Shown here piece by piece: positions 9,564 to 16,368 of a stretch of 30,765 nucleotides of DNA (the first letter of the stretch is position 1; every line of letters begins with the position of its first letter). Origin of the DNA: WQZF01 sp031556405 (GTDB lineage: Bacteria; Pseudomonadota; Gammaproteobacteria; Burkholderiales; Rhodocyclaceae); contig JAVBTC010000183.1 of NCBI GenBank assembly GCA_031556405.1, forward strand, positions 1 through 30,765. Reading direction: 5' to 3'. A program made the position numbers and the translations under genes. A model generated the notes under the pieces. It saw only the letters and a list, made by a program, of their open reading frames with translations, searched no databases and was not told the DNA's origin.

Positions 9564-10390
9564 GCCTTCATTTCCTCCGCCGCACCCTTCGGATTGTTCG
9601 CCCGCGCCTCGCCGGTTTTCTGCCGGCGCCGTTCGAGGAGCTCCCGCGCCAGCGCGAGATAGGCCTGGGCACCGCGCGAGTTGCGGTCGTAGGCAAGCGC
9701 CGGCTTGCCGAACGAGGGCGCTTCGGCGAGGCGGACGTTGCGCGGCACGATGCTCTTGTAAACCTTGTCGCCGAAATGCGTTTCCAGTTCGCCGGAAACC
9801 TGCTGCGTCAGCATCGCGCGCGGGTCGTACATGGTGCGTAACAACCCCTCGATTTCGAGGATCGAATTCAGATTGGCGCGCACTTTCTTCAGCGTCGTCA
9901 CGAGATCGGAAAGCCCTTCGAGCGCGTAATACTCGCATTGCATCGGAATCATCACCGCCTGCGCCGCCGCCAATCCATTGACGGTGAGCAGGTTGAGTGC
10001 CGGCGGACAGTCCAGGACGATGAAATCGTATTCGCCGGCAACGTCGGCAAGCGCCTGGCGCAGACGGTATTCGCGCGCTTCCAGTTCGATCAGTTCGACT
10101 TCGGCGCCCGCCAGCTCGCGGTTGGCCGGCAGAAGGTCGAATGCGAAATCGTTGAAAGCCACGCGCAGGCGGACGTCGGCGAATGAGGAACGTCCGATCA
10201 GCAATTGATAGACGGTGGGCAGCGCCTCGCGCTTGACGATGCCGCAGCCGGTCGTGGCGTTGCCCTGGGGATCGAGGTCGACCAGCAGCACCCGCTCGCC
10301 GAGCAAGGCCAGCCCGGCGGACAGATTGACCGCCGTGGTCGTTTTGCCAACACCGCCTTTTTGGTTGGTTACCGCCAGAATTCTCGCCAC
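9560..10390 (-). CDS. parA: Chromosome-partitioning ATPase ParA
   Basis: This Walker-type ATPase drives ParB-parS complexes apart. The N-terminus reads ARILAVTNQKGGVGKTT, with the deviant Walker A KGGVGKTT and its signature lysine. LVDLDPQGN and FIVLDCPPALNLLT (Walker B region) follow. I place the start at the GTG at 10390 (276 residues), where AAGGTGAGG precedes it and the protein begins as in the family. A GTG five codons upstream lacks a ribosome-binding site. rsmG ends 24 bases upstream, and the 3' end overlaps parB by ATGA, which suggests coupled synthesis of the pair. Confidence 0.96.
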   Translation of the reverse strand: MARILAVTNQKGGVGKTTTAVNLSAGLALLGERVLLVDLDPQGNATTGCGIVKREALPTVYQLLIGRSSFADVRLRVAFNDFAFDLLPANRELAGAEVELIELEAREYRLRQALADVAGEYDFIVLDCPPALNLLTVNGLAAAQAVMIPMQCEYYALEGLSDLVTTLKKVRANLNSILEIEGLLRTMYDPRAMLTQQVSGELETHFGDKVYKSIVPRNVRLAEAPSFGKPALAYDRNSRGAQAYLALARELLERRRQKTGEARANNPKGAAEEMKA

Positions 10391-10414
10391 TTCCTCACCT
10401 TCCACCTGATCGAT

Positions 10415-11140
10415 TCAGTTCATGCGTTTTTGCTGCATTCCCACCACATTCCCGCCGCATTCCTGCAATTGCAACAGGCAGCGTTCGCCTTCGACACCGG
10501 GAACCCTGAGCGGATGAAACGCCGCGATTTCGATTCCTTCCGGCAACGCGGCGATTTCCGTTTCAGGCCGGACGCCTTTCATTGCCCACCAGGACCCCTG
10601 CGGCATCAATAAATGCTGAGTTGGTGTAACGAACCCGGCCAGATCGGCAAAAGCGCGTGAAATGATCGCGGAAAACTGCTCTCCCGGGCGAAACGCTTCG
10701 ACGCGGCCGCAATGCACCGTGACATTGCGCAATCCCAATTCAATCACCGCCTGACGTAAAAATGCCGTTTTTTTACCGTTGCTGTCGACCAGTGTCACCG
10801 CCATCTGCGGTTGCGCCAGCGCGAGCGGCAGGCCGGGAATGCCGCCGCCGCTGCCGACGTCGAGCAGGGCCGCAGGCGCCGGTTTGAGATGGGACTGCAG
10901 GTGAGGCAGCAGATAGGGCAGAACCGCCAGCGCATCGAGAAGATGATGACTGAGCGCTTTCTCTTCTTCCCGGATCGCGGTGAGATTGTAGACGGCATTC
11001 CATTTCCGCAACAGCTTCGCGTAGGAAAGCAATGCCGCCGGCGCTTCCGGCGGCAGGATGGCCTCGAGACCAAGCGCCGCGATTCCTTCCTGCAAGGCCG
11101 CCCGCAAATCCTCCGGCGCGGTTTCTCTGTCCTTGTTCAT
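10415..11140 (-). CDS. rsmG: 16S rRNA (guanine-N7) methyltransferase RsmG
   Basis: RsmG methylates G527 of 16S rRNA (E. coli numbering) with S-adenosylmethionine. The protein has 241 residues, somewhat longer than the usual 205-215, with extra sequence at both ends. The conserved KWNAVYNLTAIR (about 46-57) is followed by the SAM-binding loop LLDVGSGGGIPGLPLAL and by SRAFADLAGF. The ATG at 11140 overlaps the mnmG stop (ATGA), so the two modification genes are translationally coupled. Loss of RsmG in other bacteria gives low-level streptomycin resistance. Confidence 0.95.
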   Translation of the reverse strand: MNKDRETAPEDLRAALQEGIAALGLEAILPPEAPAALLSYAKLLRKWNAVYNLTAIREEEKALSHHLLDALAVLPYLLPHLQSHLKPAPAALLDVGSGGGIPGLPLALAQPQMAVTLVDSNGKKTAFLRQAVIELGLRNVTVHCGRVEAFRPGEQFSAIISRAFADLAGFVTPTQHLLMPQGSWWAMKGVRPETEIAALPEGIEIAAFHPLRVPGVEGERCLLQLQECGGNVVGMQQKRMN

Positions 11141-13032
11141 GCGGCGGAACGCATGGAAAGGCGTTTCAGATAAATCTGCAGCAACGATATCGCCGCCGGC
11201 GTCACGCCCTGGATACGCGAAGCCTGCCCCAGCGTCTGCGGTCTCCGCTGCGACAGTTTCTGCCGTACTTCGTGCGAAAGTCCCGGCACTTCGGCGTAAT
11301 CGATCTCCGGCGGCAGCCGCTTTTCTTCCTGCGCGCGGCTTCTCGCCACTTCGTCCTTCTGCCGCTCGACGTAGCCCTGGTATTTGGCGTGGATCTCAAC
11401 CTGCTGAATCACTTCCGGCGTGCAGTCCGGATCGTCCGGAACCGCCGCCGGAGAAAGCTGCGCCAATGTCCGGTGCGTCACTTCCGGGCGGCGGAGGAGC
11501 TCGAAGAGCGAATATTCATGTTCGATCGCCTTGCCGAGCACAGGCGCCGCCGTCTCCGCCGGCAATGTCGCGGGATTGACCCAGATGCGGCGCAGGCGCG
11601 CTTCTTCGCGGGCGATCGCATCGCGTTTCCGGCAGAACGCATCCCAGCGGACATCGTCGATCAGACCCAGCGCCCGCCCCTGTTCGGTGAGACGCAGATC
11701 GGCATTGTCCTCGCGCAGGCTGAGACGATATTCGGCGCGGCTGGTGAACATGCGGTACGGCTCGGTGACGCCGCGCGTCACCAGATCGTCGACCATCACG
11801 CCGAGATAGGCTTCGTCACGGCGCGGCAGCCAGGGCTCACGCCCGTCGACATACAGCACGGCATTGGCGCCAGCCAGCAGCCCCTGCGCGGCAGCCTCTT
11901 CGTAGCCGGTGGTACCGTTGATCTGACCGGCGAAGAAAAGGCCCGCGATGGCCTGCGTTTCGAGCGAGGACTTGAGCGCGCGCGGATCGTAGTAATCGTA
12001 TTCGATGGCGTAACCGGGACGCAGGATGTGGCAGTTTTCCAGGCCGCCGATCGAACGCACGAGCCGGAGCTGGATATCGAAAGGCAGAGAGGTGGAAATT
12101 CCGTTCGGATAGATTTCGTGCGTCTCCAGCCCCTCGGGTTCGAGGAAGACGTTGTGGCTGTCCTTGCCGGCGAAACGGTGAATCTTGTCCTCGATCGACG
12201 GGCAATAACGCGGCCCGGCGCTTTCGATCACGCCGGAGTACAGCGGCGAGCGGTCGAGGCCGGAGCGGATGATGTCGTGCGTATCCGCGTTGGTCTGCGT
12301 CACCCAGCACGGCAATTGCCGCGGATGCTGAGAAGCATCGCCGAGAAAGGAGAACACCGGCAGCGGCAGGTCCGAATGCTGCGCTTCCATCCGCGAGAAA
12401 TCGATCGTTTTTCCATCCAGGCGCGGCGGCGTCCCGGTTTTCAGGCGTCCGGCCGGCAGTTGCAGTTCGCGCAGCCTCGCCGCCAGCGACAATGCGGGCG
12501 GGTCGCCCATGCGCCCGCCGCGATAATTTTGCAGGCCGACGTGGATCAGGCCGTTCAGGAAGGTCCCGGCGGTCAGCACGACGGCGCGCGCGGTGAAACG
12601 GATGCCAAGTTGCGTGACGACGCCGGCAACGCGCCCGCCTTCGACGACCAGATCGTCGCAGGCTTGCGCGAACAGCGTCAGATTCGGCTGGTTTTCCAGC
12701 CGCGAGCGGATTTCCCGGCGATACAGCGAGCGGTCCGCCTGCACTCTCGTCGCGCGCACCGCGGGGCCTTTCGAGGCGTTGAGAATGCGGAACTGGATTC
12801 CCGCCACATCCGCCGCCTGCGCCATGGCACCGCCCAGCGCATCGACTTCCTTGACCAGATGGCCTTTGCCGATTCCCCCGATCGAGGGATTGCAACTCAT
12901 CGCGCCGAGCGTGTCGAGGCTGTGCGTCAACAGCAGCGTTTTTCGCCCCATGCGCGCGGCGGCAAGCGCCGCTTCAGTGCCGGCGTGACCGCCGCCGACG
13001 ACGACGATATCGAAAGAATCGGGAAAATCCAT
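11137..13032 (-). CDS. mnmG: tRNA uridine-5-carboxymethylaminomethyl modification enzyme MnmG
   Basis: This FAD-dependent enzyme works with MnmE to modify U34 of several tRNAs. The 631 residues are full length. The dinucleotide-binding loop GGGHAGTEAA is at about 13-22, the conserved SCNPSIGGIGKGHLVKE follows at 46-62, TAGTFLNGLIHVG lies near 165, and the C-terminal block contains KYQGYVERQ. The ATG at 13032 starts the canonical N-terminus (FDIVVVGGGHAG), but its Shine-Dalgarno sequence is poor. It heads the run mnmG-rsmG-parA-parB and diverges from ahpC across a 295-base gap. Confidence 0.97.
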   Translation of the reverse strand: MDFPDSFDIVVVGGGHAGTEAALAAARMGRKTLLLTHSLDTLGAMSCNPSIGGIGKGHLVKEVDALGGAMAQAADVAGIQFRILNASKGPAVRATRVQADRSLYRREIRSRLENQPNLTLFAQACDDLVVEGGRVAGVVTQLGIRFTARAVVLTAGTFLNGLIHVGLQNYRGGRMGDPPALSLAARLRELQLPAGRLKTGTPPRLDGKTIDFSRMEAQHSDLPLPVFSFLGDASQHPRQLPCWVTQTNADTHDIIRSGLDRSPLYSGVIESAGPRYCPSIEDKIHRFAGKDSHNVFLEPEGLETHEIYPNGISTSLPFDIQLRLVRSIGGLENCHILRPGYAIEYDYYDPRALKSSLETQAIAGLFFAGQINGTTGYEEAAAQGLLAGANAVLYVDGREPWLPRRDEAYLGVMVDDLVTRGVTEPYRMFTSRAEYRLSLREDNADLRLTEQGRALGLIDDVRWDAFCRKRDAIAREEARLRRIWVNPATLPAETAAPVLGKAIEHEYSLFELLRRPEVTHRTLAQLSPAAVPDDPDCTPEVIQQVEIHAKYQGYVERQKDEVARSRAQEEKRLPPEIDYAEVPGLSHEVRQKLSQRRPQTLGQASRIQGVTPAAISLLQIYLKRLSMRSAA

Positions 13033-13150
13033 GGAGAAAATGCAGGAAGAACGTCAGGCGACAAAGAGGGTAATTTTACGTCAATCCAATGAATCGCAAA
13101 GTTCGCCGGAATTCAGCGCGCTTGCGTGGCGACAGGTATTCGCCTTCAAA

Positions 13151-13187
13151 ATAGAAAAAAACTATTGAAAAAATAAAAAGAATCAAT
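13151..13187 (+). promoter_or_regulatory. Probable OxyR binding site upstream of ahpC
   Basis: The sequence reads ATAG-N7-CTAT-N7-ATAA-N7-CAAT. This matches 14 of 16 defined positions of the established E. coli OxyR motif (ATAG-N7-CTAT-N7-ATAG-N7-CTAT) with exact spacing. It ends directly against the candidate -35 box of ahpC, where an OxyR tetramer would contact RNA polymerase. It is an AT-rich setting, so chance similarity is possible, but position and spacing argue for a real site. Confidence 0.65.
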
Positions 13188-13216
13188 TTGAGCTATTGTT
13201 TCGCTTTTCCTACCAT
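13188..13216 (+). promoter_or_regulatory. Candidate activator-dependent promoter of ahpC
   Basis: TTGAGC (13188-13193) and TACCAT (13211-13216) are 17 bases apart; each box matches 4 of 6 consensus positions. A weak promoter abutting an OxyR-like site fits peroxide-induced expression. The leader to the ATG at 13328 would be about 105 bases. Confidence 0.5.
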
Positions 13217-13327
13217 AGGCTACATCAGGCCGACGCAACAAATTATTTCCGGTCTTTTTCACAGCCCCTCAATCAACCTTTAAACACTCAACCAATCTTC
13301 AAACAACCCTTTAAAAGGAGAACCAGT

Positions 13328-13876
13328 ATGAAAACCGTAGGTGACAAACTCGAATCCTTCCGCGTCCAAGGCGTCAAGCCCGGCTTCAACCAGCATGAAG
13401 AAAAAGGCAATTCCGCGTTTGAAACGCTGACCGAAACCTCGTTCCCCGGCAAATGGAAGATCATTTATTTCTACCCCAAGGATTTCACCTTCGTCTGCCC
13501 GACCGAAATCGTCGAGTTCAACAAGCTGGTAAAGGATTTCGCCGACCGCGACGCGGTTCTGCTCGGCGGTTCGAGCGACAACGAATTCGTCAAGCTGGCC
13601 TGGCGGCGTGAGCACAAGGATCTCGACCGGCTCAATCACTGGCAGTTCGGTGACAGCACCGGGGCGCTGATCGACCAGCTCGGCATCCGCGATCACGCCG
13701 CCGGCGTCGCCCTGCGCGCAACGTTCGTCGTCGATCCGGACAACGTCATTCAACACGTTTCGGTCAATAACCTGAACGTGGGCCGCAACCCGCAGGAAAT
13801 CCTGCGCATCCTCGACGGTCTGCAAACCGACGAGCTGTGCCCGTGCAACCGGCAGGTCGGCGGCTCGACGCTCTAA
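13328..13876 (+). CDS. ahpC: Alkyl hydroperoxide reductase AhpC-type peroxiredoxin
   Basis: This thiol peroxidase reduces hydrogen peroxide, organic peroxides and perhaps peroxynitrite in the cytoplasm. The 182-residue protein carries the peroxidatic Cys57 in DFTFVCPTE and a C-terminal Cys-Pro-Cys (Cys171, Cys173) in ELCPCNRQ. That three-cysteine layout is the type known from mycobacterial AhpC, which is recycled by AhpD instead of AhpF; the ahpD gene is indeed next. The ATG at 13328 has AAAAGGAG upstream, and longer readings of the frame add only non-conserved leader. Transcription is probably OxyR-controlled. A stable hairpin separates it from ahpD. Confidence 0.96.
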   Translation: MKTVGDKLESFRVQGVKPGFNQHEEKGNSAFETLTETSFPGKWKIIYFYPKDFTFVCPTEIVEFNKLVKDFADRDAVLLGGSSDNEFVKLAWRREHKDLDRLNHWQFGDSTGALIDQLGIRDHAAGVALRATFVVDPDNVIQHVSVNNLNVGRNPQEILRILDGLQTDELCPCNRQVGGSTL

Positions 13877-13898
13877 GAATATCTCCGACGAAGTACAT

Positions 13899-13929
13899 CC
13901 CGGGACGGGAATTTTCATGCCGTCCCGGG
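13899..13929 (+). repeat. Intercistronic hairpin between ahpC and ahpD
   Basis: This is a perfect 10-bp GC-rich stem, CCCGGGACGG (13899-13908) with CCGTCCCGGG (13920-13929), around an 11-nt loop. No T-run follows, so it is not a standard terminator. It may protect the ahpC message from 3' decay or reduce read-through, giving more AhpC than AhpD. Confidence 0.7.
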
Positions 13930-13958
13930 GTGGAACCACCTGACGAAAGGAAAAACGA

Positions 13959-14492
13959 ATGGAATTCATCGACGCCCTGAAGGAACAGATTCCCGATTAC
14001 GCCAAGGATGTGAGGCTGAATCTCGACGCCGTGCTGCTGCGTTCCTCGCTGCCCCAGGAAGAAGCCCTCGGCTCGGCGCTGGCCGCCGCGTTCGCCGCCA
14101 AAAGCGATACGCTCGTCGCCGCGCTCATCGCCGCGCCCGGCCTGAGCGAGGAAGAGAAAAACGGCGCCCTGGCCGCCGCCTCGGTGATGGGCATGACCAA
14201 CGTGTGGTACACCTATCTCGACCTGGCCGGAGACGAGGAACTGAAAAAACAGCAGGCGCAATTGCGCATGAATGTTTACGCCAACCATGCCGGCGTCGGT
14301 GAACGCAAGTTCGAAATGTGGGCGCTGGCGGCGAGTTTGATCGGGAAATGCCGTTTCTGTGTCGGCGCCCACGTCGATGGCTTGAAAAAGCTCGGCCTCT
14401 CCGTCACGGAATTACGCGACGTCGGTCGCATCGCCTCCGTGATCAACGCCACGGCGCAAGTGCTCGCCGCTGAAAAAGCCCGGGAAAACTGA
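13959..14492 (+). CDS. ahpD: Alkyl hydroperoxide reductase AhpD
   Basis: AhpD is the small all-helical disulfide reductase that regenerates AhpC. The 177-residue protein has the active-site motif CRFCVGAH with Cys131, Cys134 and His138, and the upstream Glu119 of the proton-relay set. Compared with M. tuberculosis AhpD (Glu118, Cys130, His132, Cys133, His137), the position of His132 is Phe here, which may change the proton relay. The ATG at 13959 has GAAAGGA upstream. It is second in the ahpC-ahpD operon, with a terminator about 165 bases downstream. Confidence 0.95.
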   Translation: MEFIDALKEQIPDYAKDVRLNLDAVLLRSSLPQEEALGSALAAAFAAKSDTLVAALIAAPGLSEEEKNGALAAASVMGMTNVWYTYLDLAGDEELKKQQAQLRMNVYANHAGVGERKFEMWALAASLIGKCRFCVGAHVDGLKKLGLSVTELRDVGRIASVINATAQVLAAEKAREN

Positions 14493-14656
14493 GACGCGGC
14501 CGGAAACAGGAAGCAACCCCGAAACAGCGTTCCCGGCGTACGTGCAGGAAACATACAGCCGTGCGCACGGGCCACCGTAAGCCGGAGAAACATAACACAT
14601 GGTCGATTGCGACTTTATCGGATAACAAACCCAAAAACGGTTCATCTCTCTTCTTC

Positions 14657-14694
14657 AACCGCCTGGATTCATTGTCGAATTCCGGCGGTTTTTA
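14657..14694 (+). terminator. Terminator of ahpCD; hairpin upstream of the first receiver-TPR gene
   Basis: AACCGCC (14657-14663) pairs with GGCGGTT (14684-14690), extended inward by GGA/TCC, and is followed by TTTT. It would end the ahpCD transcript. Its loop contains TTCATTG and TTCC, which recur in the hairpin upstream of the second receiver-TPR gene (16281-16312), so it may belong to that duplicated unit. Confidence 0.75.
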
Positions 14695-14727
14695 TTATTT
14701 ATTACCCAAATCAGCTTTTATGCCTTT

Positions 14728-14742
14728 AACTTGATTTTATGC
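14728..14742 (+). promoter_or_regulatory. Conserved upstream block of receiver-TPR gene 1
   Basis: AACTTGATTTTATGC differs by one base from the block at 16329-16343, and each begins exactly 40 bases before its start codon. TTGATT (14731-14736) with TACCAT 17 bases on would place the start of transcription almost at the ATG. The copy in front of the second gene lacks that -10 match, so the role of the block is uncertain. Confidence 0.4.
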
Positions 14743-14767
14743 TATTAAAGATGTACCATTGGCATTC

Positions 14768-16117
14768 ATGGACGTTGACATTTCCATAAACCACCTCCAA
14801 TTCCTGGAGAAGGAATTGCTGGAAAAGCGCGTCCTGGTTGTCGTCAGACACCAGAGCACGTTCGACTTCCTGCATTCGATGCTTTCTTCACTGGGAATTG
14901 CCAATGTCAATGGTGCCGGCACTTCCACCGAGGCGTTGCACCAGGCGAAAGCTAACGCTTTTGACATTATTATTTCCAATTACATCATCGATGATGAACG
15001 CGACGGTCAACAATTGCTCGAAGAATTGCGGCAACGGCATCTGATCCCGTTGTCGACCGTTTTCATGATTATTACCAGTGAACGGTCCTATCATAATGTC
15101 GCTTCGGTCGCCGAGCTGACCCCGGACGATTATCTGATCAAACCCTTCAGCACCGGCCAGTTGCAGGCACGTATTTTCAAGGCATTGGATAAAAAACGGG
15201 TTTTTTCCGAGGTTTTTCTGCGGCTCGAGAAAAACGATTACCCCGCCGCGGCGAGTGCCTGCGATGCCGTCATCGCGAGAGGCCCTCCTCACAGGATCGA
15301 GGCATTGCGAATCAAGGGGAGGATTCTGAATGCGCTCAAAGCATATGGGGAAGCCGAGACGCTCTATCAGCAGGTATTGGCCGAACAGCCGCTGCCCTGG
15401 GCACAGATGGGGCACGCCAAGGCCTTGCACGGTCTCAGGCAACTGGAAGAAGCACGCGCGGTAATAAAACGGCTGGTCAGAAACGCACCGCGATATCTGG
15501 CCGCTTACGATTTTCTCGCCTCCATCGAGGAGGAAATGGGCAATCCGTTCGCAGCCCAGGAAGCCTTGCAACAGGCGGTGCAAATTTCACCGAATAATTT
15601 CCTGCGCCAACGCATCGTCGGGGAAATCGCGATGCGCAACGGCGACTTCGAACTGGCGGAAAAGGCTTATCTCAAAGTACTCGAACGCTGCCGCGGTTCC
15701 TCGTCGCAACAACTCACCGATTACGCCAATCTCGCCCGCGTGATGCTCAACCGCAATGCCATCGACAGAGCGCGCAAGGTAATCCAGGAACTGCGCCGCT
15801 ACTTGCGCGGCAATAAGGAAAGCGAATACGTCGCACTGGTCTTCGACAGCCTGTGCAACAACAAGGAGGGGGAAACGAGCAAGGCAAGGGAAGCCTTGAA
15901 CCGGGCGCTGAAAATACGCGCAGAACTCGGTGCCGGCATCAAGGCTTCCGGTGCGGGCGGAACGGTGACTTCACGATATTTCGATATCGACCTGGCGCAT
16001 GCCTGCCTGGCCGTCGGCGGTTCCGCCGCCGATCGGGAAATTCCGTACTGCATCGCCGCCGGGAACAGTGATCCTTCATTACGAATACCGGTCGACGACG
16101 GTGTGCGGGAACTCTGA
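14768..16117 (+). CDS. Receiver-TPR protein 1, degenerate receiver and shortened C-terminus
   Basis: This is a 449-residue cytoplasmic protein with a CheY-like receiver (about 20-140) followed by TPR-like helical repeats (about 150-430). It is a paralogue of the gene at 16369, with long identical stretches such as LAEQPLPWAQMGHA. The receiver keeps Thr103 and Lys125 (YLIKPF), but the phosphoacceptor position 71 is Asn (ISNY) where the paralogue has Asp, and acidic position 26 is Val. It therefore probably cannot be phosphorylated in the normal way. Similarity to the paralogue fades near residue 435 and the protein stops about 120 residues earlier. The ATG at 14768 aligns with the paralogue start; no Shine-Dalgarno is visible. 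It is visibly richer in AT than its sister. Confidence 0.85.
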   Translation: MDVDISINHLQFLEKELLEKRVLVVVRHQSTFDFLHSMLSSLGIANVNGAGTSTEALHQAKANAFDIIISNYIIDDERDGQQLLEELRQRHLIPLSTVFMIITSERSYHNVASVAELTPDDYLIKPFSTGQLQARIFKALDKKRVFSEVFLRLEKNDYPAAASACDAVIARGPPHRIEALRIKGRILNALKAYGEAETLYQQVLAEQPLPWAQMGHAKALHGLRQLEEARAVIKRLVRNAPRYLAAYDFLASIEEEMGNPFAAQEALQQAVQISPNNFLRQRIVGEIAMRNGDFELAEKAYLKVLERCRGSSSQQLTDYANLARVMLNRNAIDRARKVIQELRRYLRGNKESEYVALVFDSLCNNKEGETSKAREALNRALKIRAELGAGIKASGAGGTVTSRYFDIDLAHACLAVGGSAADREIPYCIAAGNSDPSLRIPVDDGVREL

Positions 16118-16242
16118 AGCATAAAAAAACGGGCCGCATCCCCGGCTGCCGGGCTGGCGAAATACCCGGCCGGATTCCATCCGAGCTCCATCCGGGTTTG
16201 CGGACGATGCGGCGGAAAACGTTCGCCGGCCGACGCCGGTCT

Positions 16243-16275
16243 GAATAACATATTCGTATATATCCCACGGTATAC
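16243..16275. repeat. Two adjacent AT-rich dyads upstream of receiver-TPR gene 2
   Basis: GAATA-aca-TATTC (16243-16255) is followed at once by GTATA-N10-TATAC (16256-16275). They lie about 95-125 bases before the GTG start and just upstream of the candidate promoter, where an activator or repressor could bind. The rest of the 16118-16280 gap holds a GC-rich hairpin (16148-16170) and no coding frame. Confidence 0.35.
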
Positions 16276-16280
16276 TTCCC

Positions 16281-16312
16281 AAGTGCTGAATTTTCATTGA
16301 GTTCCAGCACTT
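16281..16312 (+). repeat. Hairpin with conserved loop upstream of receiver-TPR gene 2
   Basis: AAGTGCTG (16281-16288) pairs perfectly with CAGCACTT (16305-16312) around a 16-nt loop containing TTCATTG and TTC. A T-rich tail follows. The loop words match those of the hairpin at 14657-14690 although the stem sequences differ. It could terminate transcription or act as a regulatory structure. Confidence 0.55.
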
Positions 16313-16326
16313 TCTTTATGTATTAT
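16297..16326 (+). promoter_or_regulatory. Candidate promoter of receiver-TPR gene 2
   Basis: TTGAGT (16297-16302) and TATTAT (16321-16326) are 18 bases apart and match 4 and 5 of 6 consensus positions. The start would be near 16333, a leader of about 36 bases. The -35 overlaps the hairpin loop at 16281-16312, so structure and promoter may interact. Confidence 0.4.
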
Positions 16327-16368
16327 GTAACTTGACTTTATGCCGGTGAATATGCCCTCCCAGCCTCC

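Noticed and set aside
11032..13092. A 686-codon open frame on the plus strand opposite rsmG and mnmG
   Set aside because: It mirrors mnmG codon structure; composition is typical of an antisense frame and mnmG is unmistakable.
13033..13150. The mnmG-ahpC gap as a possible oriC because mnmG is often near origins
   Set aside because: No DnaA boxes were seen; the AT-rich part is explained by the OxyR-like site and promoter.
15939..16310. Minus-strand frame of 123 codons over the end of receiver-TPR gene 1
   Set aside because: Arg-rich antisense shadow without a start signal.
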